NCBI GenBank assembly: GCA_942493375.1
Contig: OW818698.1
Coordinates: forward strand, 2,852,001 to 2,916,000
DNA length: 64,000 bases
Direction of reading: 5' to 3'
From: G942493375 sp942493375
GTDB lineage: Bacteria > Armatimonadota > UBA5829
The translations under genes and the position numbers were made by a program. Under the pieces are notes generated by a model, which did not search any database, had not been told where the DNA came from, and worked only from the letters and a program-made list of their open reading frames with translations. Below, one piece after another: positions 44,734-53,449 of the stretch. Every line of letters starts with the position of its first letter. Within the stretch, counting starts at the first letter, position 1.

Positions 44734-45327
44734 GTGGACAATACTAAACTTACCGACAACCTGCTTATGGACCTGATACGGACGCGCGACGTGGATGGGT
44801 TCGATACACTCAGGCTTCGGTATATGTCTTCGCTCCACCACCATTTAAATTCTGTTGTGCATAACTCTGAAACCGCAGAGGATCTTCTGCAGGAGACTTT
44901 TTTGCGGGTTTGGACAAGATCTGAACAATGGGATGGTCGGGGCAGCGTAAAAGCATGGCTTTTCAGAATAGGTACTAATCTGGCGCTGAACTCCTTACGC
45001 TCTCCTAAAAACCGGAAAGAAACACCTTTGGACATTGACCGGGTGGAAGAGGATTACAATGGTCGGTACGAAGCAAGTTTAATGGCTGATCCTGCTCAGG
45101 ATCCAGAGCGAGTTTTTGAGCGATCGCAAACACGTTCAGATATCCGCAGACTGGTCAATGAACTCCCGGAAGAAAAGCGTGAACTGATCCGGTTGGTATA
45201 TGAGTCTGAGATGGAGATCAAAGAGGCAGCTGAGATAATGGGTATTCCGGAAGGAACTGCTAAATCCCGTTTGTTCTACTCCACTAGATACCTTTCTCGT
45301 GAATGGAGGAATCAGGAAGATGAGTAA
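44734..45327 (+). CDS. ECF-type RNA polymerase sigma factor
   Basis: 197 residues. Region 2 is seen as HLNSVVHNSETAEDLLQETF then LRVWTRSEQWDGRGSV and AWLFRIGTNLALNSLRS. Region 4 is seen as LVNELPEEKRELIRLVYESE then IKEAAEIMGIPEGTAKSRLF. There is no region 1.1 or 3, so it is an extracytoplasmic-function type sigma. The linker between regions is acidic and somewhat long. The start is a GTG at 44734 with AGGTGGGGG upstream. Its last 8 nt overlap the start of the single-chain RNA polymerase gene, so the two are translationally coupled. No anti-sigma gene is adjacent. Unlike usual ECF genes, its partner is a polymerase, which suggests a dedicated holoenzyme. Confidence 0.92.
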   Translation: MDNTKLTDNLLMDLIRTRDVDGFDTLRLRYMSSLHHHLNSVVHNSETAEDLLQETFLRVWTRSEQWDGRGSVKAWLFRIGTNLALNSLRSPKNRKETPLDIDRVEEDYNGRYEASLMADPAQDPERVFERSQTRSDIRRLVNELPEEKRELIRLVYESEMEIKEAAEIMGIPEGTAKSRLFYSTRYLSREWRNQEDE

Positions 45328-48300
45328 TTCTATGTATGGCAATTGTGAATCCTGTGCTCCCTGGCATAAGGCTTCATTCGATAAGTTTATTTCAGAATCG
45401 CTGCCCGGAATCCTTGCACAAAGGCTCCCATTGACAGGCTATTCGGTAGACTCCGAAAGTGAATACCACTGCAGAATAGTGGTAACAATAGCTGATATCG
45501 AAGTTGAATACAATGTGCTTCAACCCGACAAAGCAGGGATATTCGAGGTTGATGGTAAGCCTTATGTGGTGGTTCCAATGGCAACGAGTGAGGACCTGGA
45601 GAATGCTGATGTCCGCTGCGTTGGGGAACAGCTATTCGATTATGTGGAATCGAAACTGGGAGAAGCTGCAGGTGGGCTCCCCTGGGATGAGCAGTTGATC
45701 AGAGCATGGGTGCCTCTGGATAACTGGGTATATGAAGTTGTTACATCAGTAACTGCAGACCCGGTGGGCCGCTGGGCATCCGGACAACCTGTAGATACAT
45801 CAAACGGTGTTGCATTCAGAACCCATCTGAGGAGAATCGTCATTCCGGATATCTCGGATGTAATCCATCCCAGTCAATTCAGCAGAGTCTGTCCATTTGA
45901 ATTTCCGGAAGGCCCAAACCTCGGGCATGTGTTCAGTATTGCCCTGGGTGCAACCATACAGAATAGAAAGATCGTTATCACTGATAACACACCTGTTGCA
46001 TCCCTGGGGTTAATGGCTTCCATGGTCCCATTTCTGGAGCATAATGATCCTACGAGGCAGACATTTGGGGTCAATATGATACGTCAATGGATGATTCCGG
46101 ATGAGACCGAACCAGCTCTAATTCAGACCGGCAATGAACCGGATGCCCCGGGTGTACAGTGTGGACGGAACCTGCTGACAGCATATATATGCTATGGTGC
46201 TGAGACCTATGAAGACTCGATTGTAGTCAGCGAGACCTGCGCCAGGAAACTAGGAACAGGTGGTCCAGCTAAGATTGGGGATAAACTGAGCAACAGGCAT
46301 GGAAGCAAGGGTGTAATAGGAAAGATTCTACCTGATGACCAGATGCCACACATGTCCGATGGCACACCAGTCGAGTTAGTTTTCAGCTTTATCGGTTTCC
46401 ACACACGCTTGAACCTTGGTCAACTTCGCGAAGCTGTGATGGGAAGGATTGCTAAATCTGAGGGTGAAACATTGCTGATCAAACCGTTCGCGGCGCCAGG
46501 TGAGGATGAAATCAAGGCAAGACTCATCACTGCAGGTCTACCGGTGGATGGAATGGACAAGCTGACGATTGGGCGAAACGGTAAGGAGATGGAATACCGC
46601 AGCACAGTGGGCTGGGTCTACTGGGGCAGAACATATCATATATCGGATTACAAGATACACTCGGGGGTAACTGGGAATTACCTTAATCTTCAAGGAGAAT
46701 TTGAATACTATATCCTGAGAGATATCGAATGCTTTAATACCATAAGGAGTATGTATAACACATGCTCCGCAGATCGATCTGACATAGACGAATTCGTTAA
46801 AGCAGTTTCTACAGGAACTATCAAACAGTCCGGTTACCCATCTCCTGCATTTATAAGGCTACAAAAGCATTTGAGATTAGCGGGGATTGATTGCAAAATG
46901 GATGATACAAATGGTCTTGCATTTGCCCTTAAAGAGCCGGAAGGTGATACTATCTCTCTAGCTTCACCAGTTCTCCATCCCTGGTTAAAGGGGCATACTA
47001 TCAATTCAATCTCTCTGGATCCACCAATTCCACACCCCTGGTTGAAGAGGCATACTGTCAATTCAAGGGAATGCCTGGATCAAACAAGCAAACTACAGGC
47101 TTTGGAAGAGTCCAATAACAAGTTGAAAAAAGCAATGCTTAGCAATGCGCCTGAATCTCTGCTGGAAAAGGCAAAGAACGATCTCAGAAACTGTGTAGAT
47201 AGATATTTCAGCTCCCTGATAATTCCTGAAACTCTGAGGTTCAATAACCGGGTTCTGTTTAGTGGAAGAACTGTTGCAGCACCTGATGGCAATCTGCGAC
47301 TCGATCAAATTGGATTGGCAAATGAGATTGCCTGGACTGTGTTTGGCCCATTAGTTGTCAGGGAGATGGGTGATGACAAATCCGTAACAGAACGGACAGA
47401 AGAAGCTGCAGAGGCACTGGATCGTATAATGGCAGACTCATGGGTGGTAGTGAATCGAGCGCCTACATGTATTCCAACAGCGATATTAGCATTTCATCCT
47501 GCAAGAATTCCTCATAATGTACTAACCATCAATCCGCTAATCTGCTACCTGACAAATGGAGATTTTGATGGCGATCAGATGGCAATGTTTCTACCCATTA
47601 GTGAGGAAGGGCAACGTGAAGCAGGTGAGAAACTATCTGTAGCCGGACATCTCAGAAGAGATCCTAATCTGTATGGATGCACGTTTATAAGGCATGAAGC
47701 ATTGTGGGGACTGGCAAAACTTAGCACTACCCCAGGGGGTATGGAAGAGATAGAACACATAACCGGAATGTCCTTTCCTGCAGCTGGTCTAGTTGATATG
47801 GAGATGGTTTCAAGTGCGATTAAGAGAGTGATAAAGGAACGCGGTATCGATCCGGCATTGGAGGTGATCACTGCTTTATACAAGAAAGGGATCGAAATAG
47901 CCAGTGAATCCGGGGCTTCCATCAGTCCGTTCTGCGGATCGAATCTGAGACTTCCGGAGCTTCCAGCAGATAACTCTGAGACTAGTTGGCAGGAGTATGA
48001 ATATGAAGTAATAGATACCCTGGAGGGTATAACTGACTATACAAACTCAGATATCGGTCCTCAGATTCTGGCAATAAAATCCAGGGCTAGAGGAGGAGTC
48101 AGGCAATTGATGCGTGCTGTAAGTCCTGTTGCTCCAATTAGGAATGCCAGTGGACAAGAAGTAGTTATTCGCCACAGCCTGCTGGATGGACTCTCCCCAG
48201 AGGAAATTTACGCTTTCATTGCACAGTCCAGAAGAGGATTGGCCAGAATGTCAGATGATATGGTCAGAGAAGCATATGGTGTAAGGAGAAGCAAGACAAC

Positions 48301-48493
48301 CAATGGATTCGGAGTGATGGCGCGGGCTATGAGAGCTGCACAGGTAGAAAACATGATGTTTGTTCCTGAGGTCACGATAACACGAGGAATTAAATCCTCA
48401 CAACCTGGAAAAATAATAGCCAAAGCCGCTGCAGCAGGTGAACGAGATCCGCTGACGGATTTGGATACAAGGTTGTTTATGGGATTAGTGTAA
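45320..48493 (+). CDS. Single-chain compact RNA polymerase (fused beta and beta-prime cores)
   Basis: 1057 residues. Beta part: FSRVCPFEFPEGPNLG (about 187-202), MVPFLEHNDPTR, GRNLLTAYICYGAETYEDSI (282-301), KIGDKLSNRHGSKGVIG with the two conserved lysines (322, 330), FHTRLNLGQL and DYKIHSGVTGNY. Beta-prime part: clamp helices (about 590-633), VLFSGRTVAAPDGNLRLDQI, VVVNRAPT (709-716), NGDFDGDQM with the metal aspartates (748, 750, 752), RARGGVRQLM, and bridge helix GLSPEEIYAFIAQSRRGLA (957-975). A possible remnant trigger helix, IIAKAAAAGERDPLT, lies near the end. Missing: beta lobe/protrusion, flap (only about 20 residues between YEDSI and GDK), zinc finger and the rest of beta-prime. All key catalytic residues remain, so activity is likely. 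ATG 45320 has GGAGGA 9 nt upstream and overlaps the sigma gene by 8 nt. Confidence 0.93.
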   Translation: MSNSMYGNCESCAPWHKASFDKFISESLPGILAQRLPLTGYSVDSESEYHCRIVVTIADIEVEYNVLQPDKAGIFEVDGKPYVVVPMATSEDLENADVRCVGEQLFDYVESKLGEAAGGLPWDEQLIRAWVPLDNWVYEVVTSVTADPVGRWASGQPVDTSNGVAFRTHLRRIVIPDISDVIHPSQFSRVCPFEFPEGPNLGHVFSIALGATIQNRKIVITDNTPVASLGLMASMVPFLEHNDPTRQTFGVNMIRQWMIPDETEPALIQTGNEPDAPGVQCGRNLLTAYICYGAETYEDSIVVSETCARKLGTGGPAKIGDKLSNRHGSKGVIGKILPDDQMPHMSDGTPVELVFSFIGFHTRLNLGQLREAVMGRIAKSEGETLLIKPFAAPGEDEIKARLITAGLPVDGMDKLTIGRNGKEMEYRSTVGWVYWGRTYHISDYKIHSGVTGNYLNLQGEFEYYILRDIECFNTIRSMYNTCSADRSDIDEFVKAVSTGTIKQSGYPSPAFIRLQKHLRLAGIDCKMDDTNGLAFALKEPEGDTISLASPVLHPWLKGHTINSISLDPPIPHPWLKRHTVNSRECLDQTSKLQALEESNNKLKKAMLSNAPESLLEKAKNDLRNCVDRYFSSLIIPETLRFNNRVLFSGRTVAAPDGNLRLDQIGLANEIAWTVFGPLVVREMGDDKSVTERTEEAAEALDRIMADSWVVVNRAPTCIPTAILAFHPARIPHNVLTINPLICYLTNGDFDGDQMAMFLPISEEGQREAGEKLSVAGHLRRDPNLYGCTFIRHEALWGLAKLSTTPGGMEEIEHITGMSFPAAGLVDMEMVSSAIKRVIKERGIDPALEVITALYKKGIEIASESGASISPFCGSNLRLPELPADNSETSWQEYEYEVIDTLEGITDYTNSDIGPQILAIKSRARGGVRQLMRAVSPVAPIRNASGQEVVIRHSLLDGLSPEEIYAFIAQSRRGLARMSDDMVREAYGVRRSKTTNGFGVMARAMRAAQVENMMFVPEVTITRGIKSSQPGKIIAKAAAAGERDPLTDLDTRLFMGLV
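46952..47065 (+). repeat. In-frame tandem duplication (2 x 57 bp) at the beta/beta-prime junction
   Basis: Two 19-codon units, 46952-47008 and 47009-47065, encode ISLASPVLHPWLKGHTINS and ISLDPPIPHPWLKRHTVNS (residues 545-563 and 564-582). They lie in the linker between the beta and beta-prime cores and may lengthen a flexible tether. Confidence 0.85.
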
Positions 48494-48502
48494 AACCAGC
48501 GG

Positions 48503-48529
48503 TGCATCGGCGTCTATGGCGCCGATGCA
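48503..48529. terminator. Bidirectional hairpin terminator after the polymerase gene
   Basis: TGCATCGGCG (48503-48512) and CGCCGATGCA (48520-48529) form a perfect 10-bp stem with a 7-nt loop, between the convergent polymerase gene and the minus-strand gene ending at 48533. Confidence 0.75.
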
Positions 48530-48532
48530 TAT

Positions 48533-49360
48533 TTAGTTACTGCGTATAAGCACAGCATCGGAAGGCAGTATTTGATTCTCTTGCCAAGCATAGTATTCAA
48601 GAATGTTGTGGCTCACATAGACATCGTAACCTGCTTCAGATAATGTGGTTGTAACATTGTTTGGAATATAAGAGTGTTTCAGAGTGCCATTAAAGAATAT
48701 CCAGGGATCGGGTGATTCCGGAGGTGATAGATTATCGATGTTTATAAAAGAACCACCACATTTCAATACATCCCTCAGTTTGTCGATATCATTCCTGGGC
48801 TGTCGGAAATATGTCAGAAGTTTCTGAATATCTTCCTCAATCATTAACTCAACTATCTGGTGTGATATATCCGATGTACTCGGAACAACAATACATGCAC
48901 CGCGCCACCATCTCCCCGGCCACCAGGATATTTCGGATAACCGGGATATCGGAACACGGCAAAAGACATCTTTCTTTTCGGATACTACTGTCCAAATATC
49001 CTTAGTGCTGCTTGCATCAAGTGCCTGCAACAGTTCATCACTCGCATCGTGTGAGTAGAGGTAGGCTACCAGAGCATTGTTATATAGACTAGCAAGCAGA
49101 CTTCGCATGATGTATCCATCTTCACGCCAGACAACGCAGTCAGAACGGGTATCATTTCCGGGTGTTACACTCTTCATGCGGGGCATGATCGCCATTCTCC
49201 AGATGCCTGGAATCTTCTCATGACCGGACTTATTCCACCCCACTGTTTCCCAACGATCAAGCGGGGTCATTGGATCATCAATAAATACCACGACTTCCTT
49301 CCGAGACTGCTTATTTTCGGACATCTGAGTGGTTAACGATCGTGAATCAATATCGTCCAT
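48533..49360 (-). CDS. Hypothetical cytoplasmic protein, family not recognised
   Basis: 275 residues, no signal peptide. Strands and helices alternate (EVVVFIDDPMTPLDRW, WRGACIVVPSTSDISHQIVE, DPWIFFNGTLKHSYIPNNV, GYDVYVSHNILEYYAWQENQ). The central part, DIDKLRDVLKCGGSFINIDN, hints at a Rossmann-like or class-I amidotransferase-like domain, but no catalytic motif is clear. ATG 49360 overlaps the stop of the upstream URO-D-like gene by 14 nt, so it is translationally coupled and the last gene of the minus-strand run that extends to 60060. It probably serves that carbohydrate/URO-D locus rather than the convergent polymerase. Confidence 0.55.
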   Translation of the reverse strand: MDDIDSRSLTTQMSENKQSRKEVVVFIDDPMTPLDRWETVGWNKSGHEKIPGIWRMAIMPRMKSVTPGNDTRSDCVVWREDGYIMRSLLASLYNNALVAYLYSHDASDELLQALDASSTKDIWTVVSEKKDVFCRVPISRLSEISWWPGRWWRGACIVVPSTSDISHQIVELMIEEDIQKLLTYFRQPRNDIDKLRDVLKCGGSFINIDNLSPPESPDPWIFFNGTLKHSYIPNNVTTTLSEAGYDVYVSHNILEYYAWQENQILPSDAVLIRSN

Positions 49361-50408
49361 ATTTCAACCCCAGCTCATAAAACGTCTTGTACTGCTCGAA
49401 GCTAACATTATCCGGGATGGAATGGTCTGAATGAAAGATGTAGCCACCGCCTTGTTTAGCGAATGTAACTTTGGTTCTGACTTCTTCTTCCAGTATATGT
49501 GGATCGCCTGATATTTTACGTGCATCCAGACCGCCTATGAATGACAGTTTTTCACCATACTGTTTCTTCATTTCCAGCAAGTCCATGCCTGCCTTTACTT
49601 CCAGAGGCTCCAAACAATCGAGACCTCCTTCTATCAACATTGGCACCAATTCAGTAATGCAACCACAACTGTGGAGGATTACTTTCAGACCTTTGCTGTG
49701 AAAGAAGTCGAAAACGCGCTTGTGGGTGGGAAAGAGGAGTTCCTTATACATAGCCGGGGAGAAAAGAGATGCGTTTCTGTAGCCCATGTCGTCAGATAAG
49801 TATGCCGCATCGAATTCAAATCCGGATAAAAGCATCTCTTCGAACACATTTATTACAATCTCACCTGATGCTTCGAACATATCCCGAACCCAGTCCGGAT
49901 CCTCAGCCATCGCCATAAGCAGCGGTTCTGATCCCACCATGCTCTGGATCTGATCATATCCCATTCCACCTTCATACACAAGAAACTGGCCCTCTGCTTT
50001 TTTCTTCCGGCAAAACTCCAGACCATTTTCTACATCAATACGGCCAGACATATCTCTAAGTCTTGGCTTGTGTTCTTCCCATGAATTCCTGTCTTTGACA
50101 ATAAAATCTGTGTAGTGTGGAGTCGAGGTCATATGCTTCCATTGTTTATAATGAGCGCCACTGCTATTTACTCCGGTCTCATATTCGTCAGTATCCTCAA
50201 ATATTGCAGGTGGGTATTTGATTGTAAGGTCTGCTCCAAAGAATTCCAGTTCGAGCTTAAAATATTCCTTTGGTGTCATATCTTCAGGAAGACCTTCAGT
50301 ATGCCAGCGCGTTACAGTAGTTGCCCAGGGACTTTCATGCATTGCTACACGGTCAGCTTCTTTATGGTCCAGGGTCAACGCTATTCTTTCACATGGTAAA
50401 AGAGACAT
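49347..50408 (-). CDS. URO-D family protein (methyltransferase-like)
   Basis: 353 residues. The N-terminus CERIALTLDHKEADRVAMHE is typical. Later blocks are LVYEGGMGYDQIQSM, FDAAYLSDDMGYRNASLFSP, KVILHSCGCITELVPMLIEG, LDCLEPLEVKAGMDLLEMKK, LSFIGGLDARKI and GGYIFHSDHSIPDNVSFEQY. The HSCG motif and the late HSDHS are metal- or corrinoid-site features in this superfamily's methyltransferase branch. GGAGG lies 8 nt before ATG 50408. It is downstream of a second, divergent URO-D gene (22-nt gap) and overlaps the next gene, giving an operon. Substrate unknown. Confidence 0.8.
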   Translation of the reverse strand: MSLLPCERIALTLDHKEADRVAMHESPWATTVTRWHTEGLPEDMTPKEYFKLELEFFGADLTIKYPPAIFEDTDEYETGVNSSGAHYKQWKHMTSTPHYTDFIVKDRNSWEEHKPRLRDMSGRIDVENGLEFCRKKKAEGQFLVYEGGMGYDQIQSMVGSEPLLMAMAEDPDWVRDMFEASGEIVINVFEEMLLSGFEFDAAYLSDDMGYRNASLFSPAMYKELLFPTHKRVFDFFHSKGLKVILHSCGCITELVPMLIEGGLDCLEPLEVKAGMDLLEMKKQYGEKLSFIGGLDARKISGDPHILEEEVRTKVTFAKQGGGYIFHSDHSIPDNVSFEQYKTFYELGLKYGRY

Positions 50409-50429
50409 TTATAAGTCCTCCAATTGTAA

Positions 50430-51500
50430 TCATCCTCTAGACGTACGATACCCAAGTTCTCTGGAGAGATCAAAATAGTATTTCAATGCCTCCGGGGGCA
50501 CATTCCATGGGATCTGGTTTCCTATGCACATCATGTAACCGCCGGACATATTTGCTGTTTCCACCATGTCCAGAACCATTGACTTGATCTCATCCTGATT
50601 ATTGCGAGACAGAACTCGATTGTCCCCTTCACCTGCTATAAAACAGTTCTCGTATTTTCTGGCGATTGTCTTGTAGTCGGTACTGGGTTCTGCGATAATT
50701 CCACTGGCGCCGCAAGCCATTATGTCATCAACAAATGCATTCACGTTGCCATCCGACATAAAAACGACCTGTTTGCCTCCGGACTTGAGGATATCCCAGA
50801 ACTCCTCATATCTCGGGAAAATATACTTGTGCATCCATGCTGGTGAACAGACCGGTCCGCGCGTATTAGCAATATCATCGTGACAGAGGAAGAAGTTCAC
50901 TGGCAGCCTTGCAGCAGCTCTGAATACATGCCTGTTAATTTCCGTGAACTCGTCCATTATTAGTTCGAACCTGTCATCAAGGCACGTTTCCAGAAACAGC
51001 TCCCAGCCAAACGTCAAAAGCGGCCACATAAACATAGTGTTATACCAATAAGGCATTGCTGACCCTTCATCGGGGGCTTTGTCACCATATTCAGCTGGAA
51101 CCTGCTGCATAAGTTGCTTGTATATTTTGTCTTCATCCAGTAAATCAGGATTAGCAGCGAGTGGAGAATATTCAAAAACCTGTTCGGTGCTTGTGAACTC
51201 GCTGCCAAAGTCCCAACCAGTGGATATGGTATCCCCCCAGCGCACATGTCGATGACCATTCTCGTCAACACTTACTACTTCGAAATCCAGTTTCTCTTTA
51301 GGTGTGTCATCAGCCGGAACAAAAAACACCTTGTCCAGAAAGGGGTATATCTCCAGCATTTTCTCGCGGCATTGCTTTGGATGCTCATAATAATCAATGC
51401 CCGTTATATATGTCTCAGCATCCGGACAGGACCAATGCTCCCAATGAGCAATGCGTTTTGGACCACGTCCTTTGAGCGTTTCAAACCAGGAATCTGCCAT
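50430..51500 (-). CDS. URO-D family protein, divergent branch
   Basis: 356 residues. Weaker but recognisable URO-D-superfamily pattern: KRIAHWEHWSCPDAETYITG at the N-terminus, LLTFGWELFLETCLDD, FFLCHDDIANTRGPVCSPAW, KQVVFMSDGNVNAFVDDIMA (where HSCGN is usual, here MSDGN), and AGEGDNRVLSRN near GGYMMCIGNQIPWNV. The loss of the usual histidine/cysteine pair suggests that it binds something else or lacks methyltransferase activity. ATG 51500 follows AAGGA by about 9 nt. It sits 22 nt upstream of the other URO-D gene and 26 nt downstream of the ADP-ribosylglycohydrolase gene on the same strand. Confidence 0.7.
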   Translation of the reverse strand: MADSWFETLKGRGPKRIAHWEHWSCPDAETYITGIDYYEHPKQCREKMLEIYPFLDKVFFVPADDTPKEKLDFEVVSVDENGHRHVRWGDTISTGWDFGSEFTSTEQVFEYSPLAANPDLLDEDKIYKQLMQQVPAEYGDKAPDEGSAMPYWYNTMFMWPLLTFGWELFLETCLDDRFELIMDEFTEINRHVFRAAARLPVNFFLCHDDIANTRGPVCSPAWMHKYIFPRYEEFWDILKSGGKQVVFMSDGNVNAFVDDIMACGASGIIAEPSTDYKTIARKYENCFIAGEGDNRVLSRNNQDEIKSMVLDMVETANMSGGYMMCIGNQIPWNVPPEALKYYFDLSRELGYRTSRG

Positions 51501-51526
51501 CAATATAATCCTTTCTGAACCAATAT

Positions 51527-53428
51527 CTATTCTTTCCAGTATGTGTTAGTGATCTTCAATTCCGGTCTGTAGTCGCTGAAACCGGCGTCTTCTATTCTTG
51601 CCGTCAGTATCCGGATCAGGTGGAAGTTGATGTCCTGGGGGTAATCAGCTCCATCAAGTCTTAATAGGACAGTATTCCAACCCTTCTTAATGGATAGTTT
51701 GGCAAACCCCATGTCTCTGGGCAATAGGTGGATACTTATATTCTGAAGGTGCCACGTCGGCAGTATTCCTGATGAACGGTGTTTCTTGTCTATTATTGTC
51801 TGACCATTCAGGTAAGCCTTTATCGGAGCAACACTGTTTGCCAGTATCTCGATATTGCAGTCTTCCGGGGAGTATAAGTCTGTCTGTAAAAAACGCACAT
51901 AACCGGCTGGCGGAGCAAATTCAGTCAGATCATCCAGCGCATACTGCTCCTTTTCGAAACCAACAATATCCTGTGACAAAACACCTGTTTTGTCTATTGC
52001 ACATATGGCTTGCGTATCTGCCTCGTTAATGCAATCGGTAACTTTCCAACATTTCATACCAGCCAGGGAAAATGAATACTGTTGTCCACATATGGTAAGT
52101 TGTATGTCATTGCGCAGTTGGATACTTCCATTACCTGAAGCTGTCAATGTAAGTGCTGTAGTCTCTATCCAGCTGCCTGGAATCACAAAAGAGCTGGCGG
52201 ACAGATCAGCCTGCCAATTCTCCGGAACTCCTACGGATAGGCAGAATTCTTGTGGATCTGGGGAATTATTGGTTATCTCTACCAATATATACTTTATTTC
52301 GTCGTATCCAATGTAAGGTCTGCCTACATATTCCACCGCTACCCGAAGTTCATCATTGGAAGCCAAGACGATTTCGTTTGCAGACGGCATAACCACTGCT
52401 TCATTTTTATTTAAAAGGAAGTTCAGACCGGTCCATTCATACAAATGCTTTCGTATTGCTTCGGGATCGGCAAGTATCTGCTCTCCAAGTGCGCACATCT
52501 CGTCGGTGACACCCTCAACTGTCGGAGCAAAATCTATCCCTGGCACTAACTCTGAAACAACAACCTTAGATCCGATGGGAGCGGTCCACTCTTCTGGTAT
52601 ATTTTCTCTGCCTGTCCTTATACCGAGTAATGCCCCTAATGTAGCTCCGCTGCAATCGGTGTCGTATCCACAGTTGACTGCATTGCACAGTGACTCTCCG
52701 AAGCTTTCACCGTACAGCAGACCAAGCACAGCAAATCCAACATTAGCAAGCACATAGGTAAAATCGCAGACGTGTGAATAGTAAGCACATATCAGGTTTC
52801 GGAGTTTGTATACTGGAGTTGCCTTGAGGTATTCACTTCTGACAAATTCAACCACCTGTCGGATTCCACAGTCAGCTGGAATGTAAGAGAGACCAATATC
52901 TATGAGCTTGTTGGCATCGTTTTCAAAGAAGGCTGCGCTCTCAGCAGCAGCTATGAACATCTCACCATACATACCCTCCCCGGTATGGTCGCAGGAGGCA
53001 TCCATGTATGCATATGCTGCTGCAATGTCCGGAAGTCCAGGGGCAATCATTGCCCAGATCTCTGCCCGAATCGTCGCGCCCATCCCAATTGTCCATGGAT
53101 TGTTGAATGAACCGCTGACCGGAGGTAGCAGTCCTAAGCCCATATTTCTCTGGCCCATAAAGTATTCGGAAATATAGTAATCCGTATGCTGCTGCCAATG
53201 CTCTGCAAAATCGGAGGGTTTTATATATATCCCCTTCTTCTTGAGCATATCCAGCCAGACCAGCTGAATCTCAAAATCATCATTAGGGAGCGATTCAGTC
53301 GGCACGGGGTCATAATAATGCAGGTGCAAATACGAAGTATTCCCCTCATAAGGCGCACCCAATGTACCGCCAATGTTCTTACCAAACAAACCACCCAGTA
53401 CTTTGCTTTTATAATCAGTCAATGTCAT
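51527..53428 (-). CDS. ADP-ribosylglycohydrolase-family protein with C-terminal beta domains
   Basis: 633 residues. The N-terminal about 320 residues are the all-helical ADP-ribosylglycohydrolase domain: VLGGLFGKNIGGTLGAPYEG, the metal-site acids in LPNDDFEIQLVWLD (about 48-61), MGLGLLPPVSGS, and NCGYDTDCSGATLGALLGI near residue 270. The remaining about 300 residues look like beta-sandwiches (KAYLNGQTIIDKKHR resembles a sugar- or polyol-binding jelly roll). In the DraG family the domain cleaves ADP-ribose from proteins. In carbohydrate gene clusters such fusions may instead be glycosidases; that is inference. An AAAGG site lies 8 nt before ATG 53428. It is part of the minus-strand operon. Confidence 0.8.
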   Translation of the reverse strand: MTLTDYKSKVLGGLFGKNIGGTLGAPYEGNTSYLHLHYYDPVPTESLPNDDFEIQLVWLDMLKKKGIYIKPSDFAEHWQQHTDYYISEYFMGQRNMGLGLLPPVSGSFNNPWTIGMGATIRAEIWAMIAPGLPDIAAAYAYMDASCDHTGEGMYGEMFIAAAESAAFFENDANKLIDIGLSYIPADCGIRQVVEFVRSEYLKATPVYKLRNLICAYYSHVCDFTYVLANVGFAVLGLLYGESFGESLCNAVNCGYDTDCSGATLGALLGIRTGRENIPEEWTAPIGSKVVVSELVPGIDFAPTVEGVTDEMCALGEQILADPEAIRKHLYEWTGLNFLLNKNEAVVMPSANEIVLASNDELRVAVEYVGRPYIGYDEIKYILVEITNNSPDPQEFCLSVGVPENWQADLSASSFVIPGSWIETTALTLTASGNGSIQLRNDIQLTICGQQYSFSLAGMKCWKVTDCINEADTQAICAIDKTGVLSQDIVGFEKEQYALDDLTEFAPPAGYVRFLQTDLYSPEDCNIEILANSVAPIKAYLNGQTIIDKKHRSSGILPTWHLQNISIHLLPRDMGFAKLSIKKGWNTVLLRLDGADYPQDINFHLIRILTARIEDAGFSDYRPELKITNTYWKE

Positions 53429-53449
53429 ATCGTTACCTTTCGAGATACC

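Noticed and set aside
44734..48493. Prophage or plasmid origin of the sigma/polymerase pair
   Set aside because: No integrase, capsid, terminase or attachment repeats were found nearby, and flanking genes are ordinary metabolic or hypothetical genes; an old acquisition cannot be excluded.
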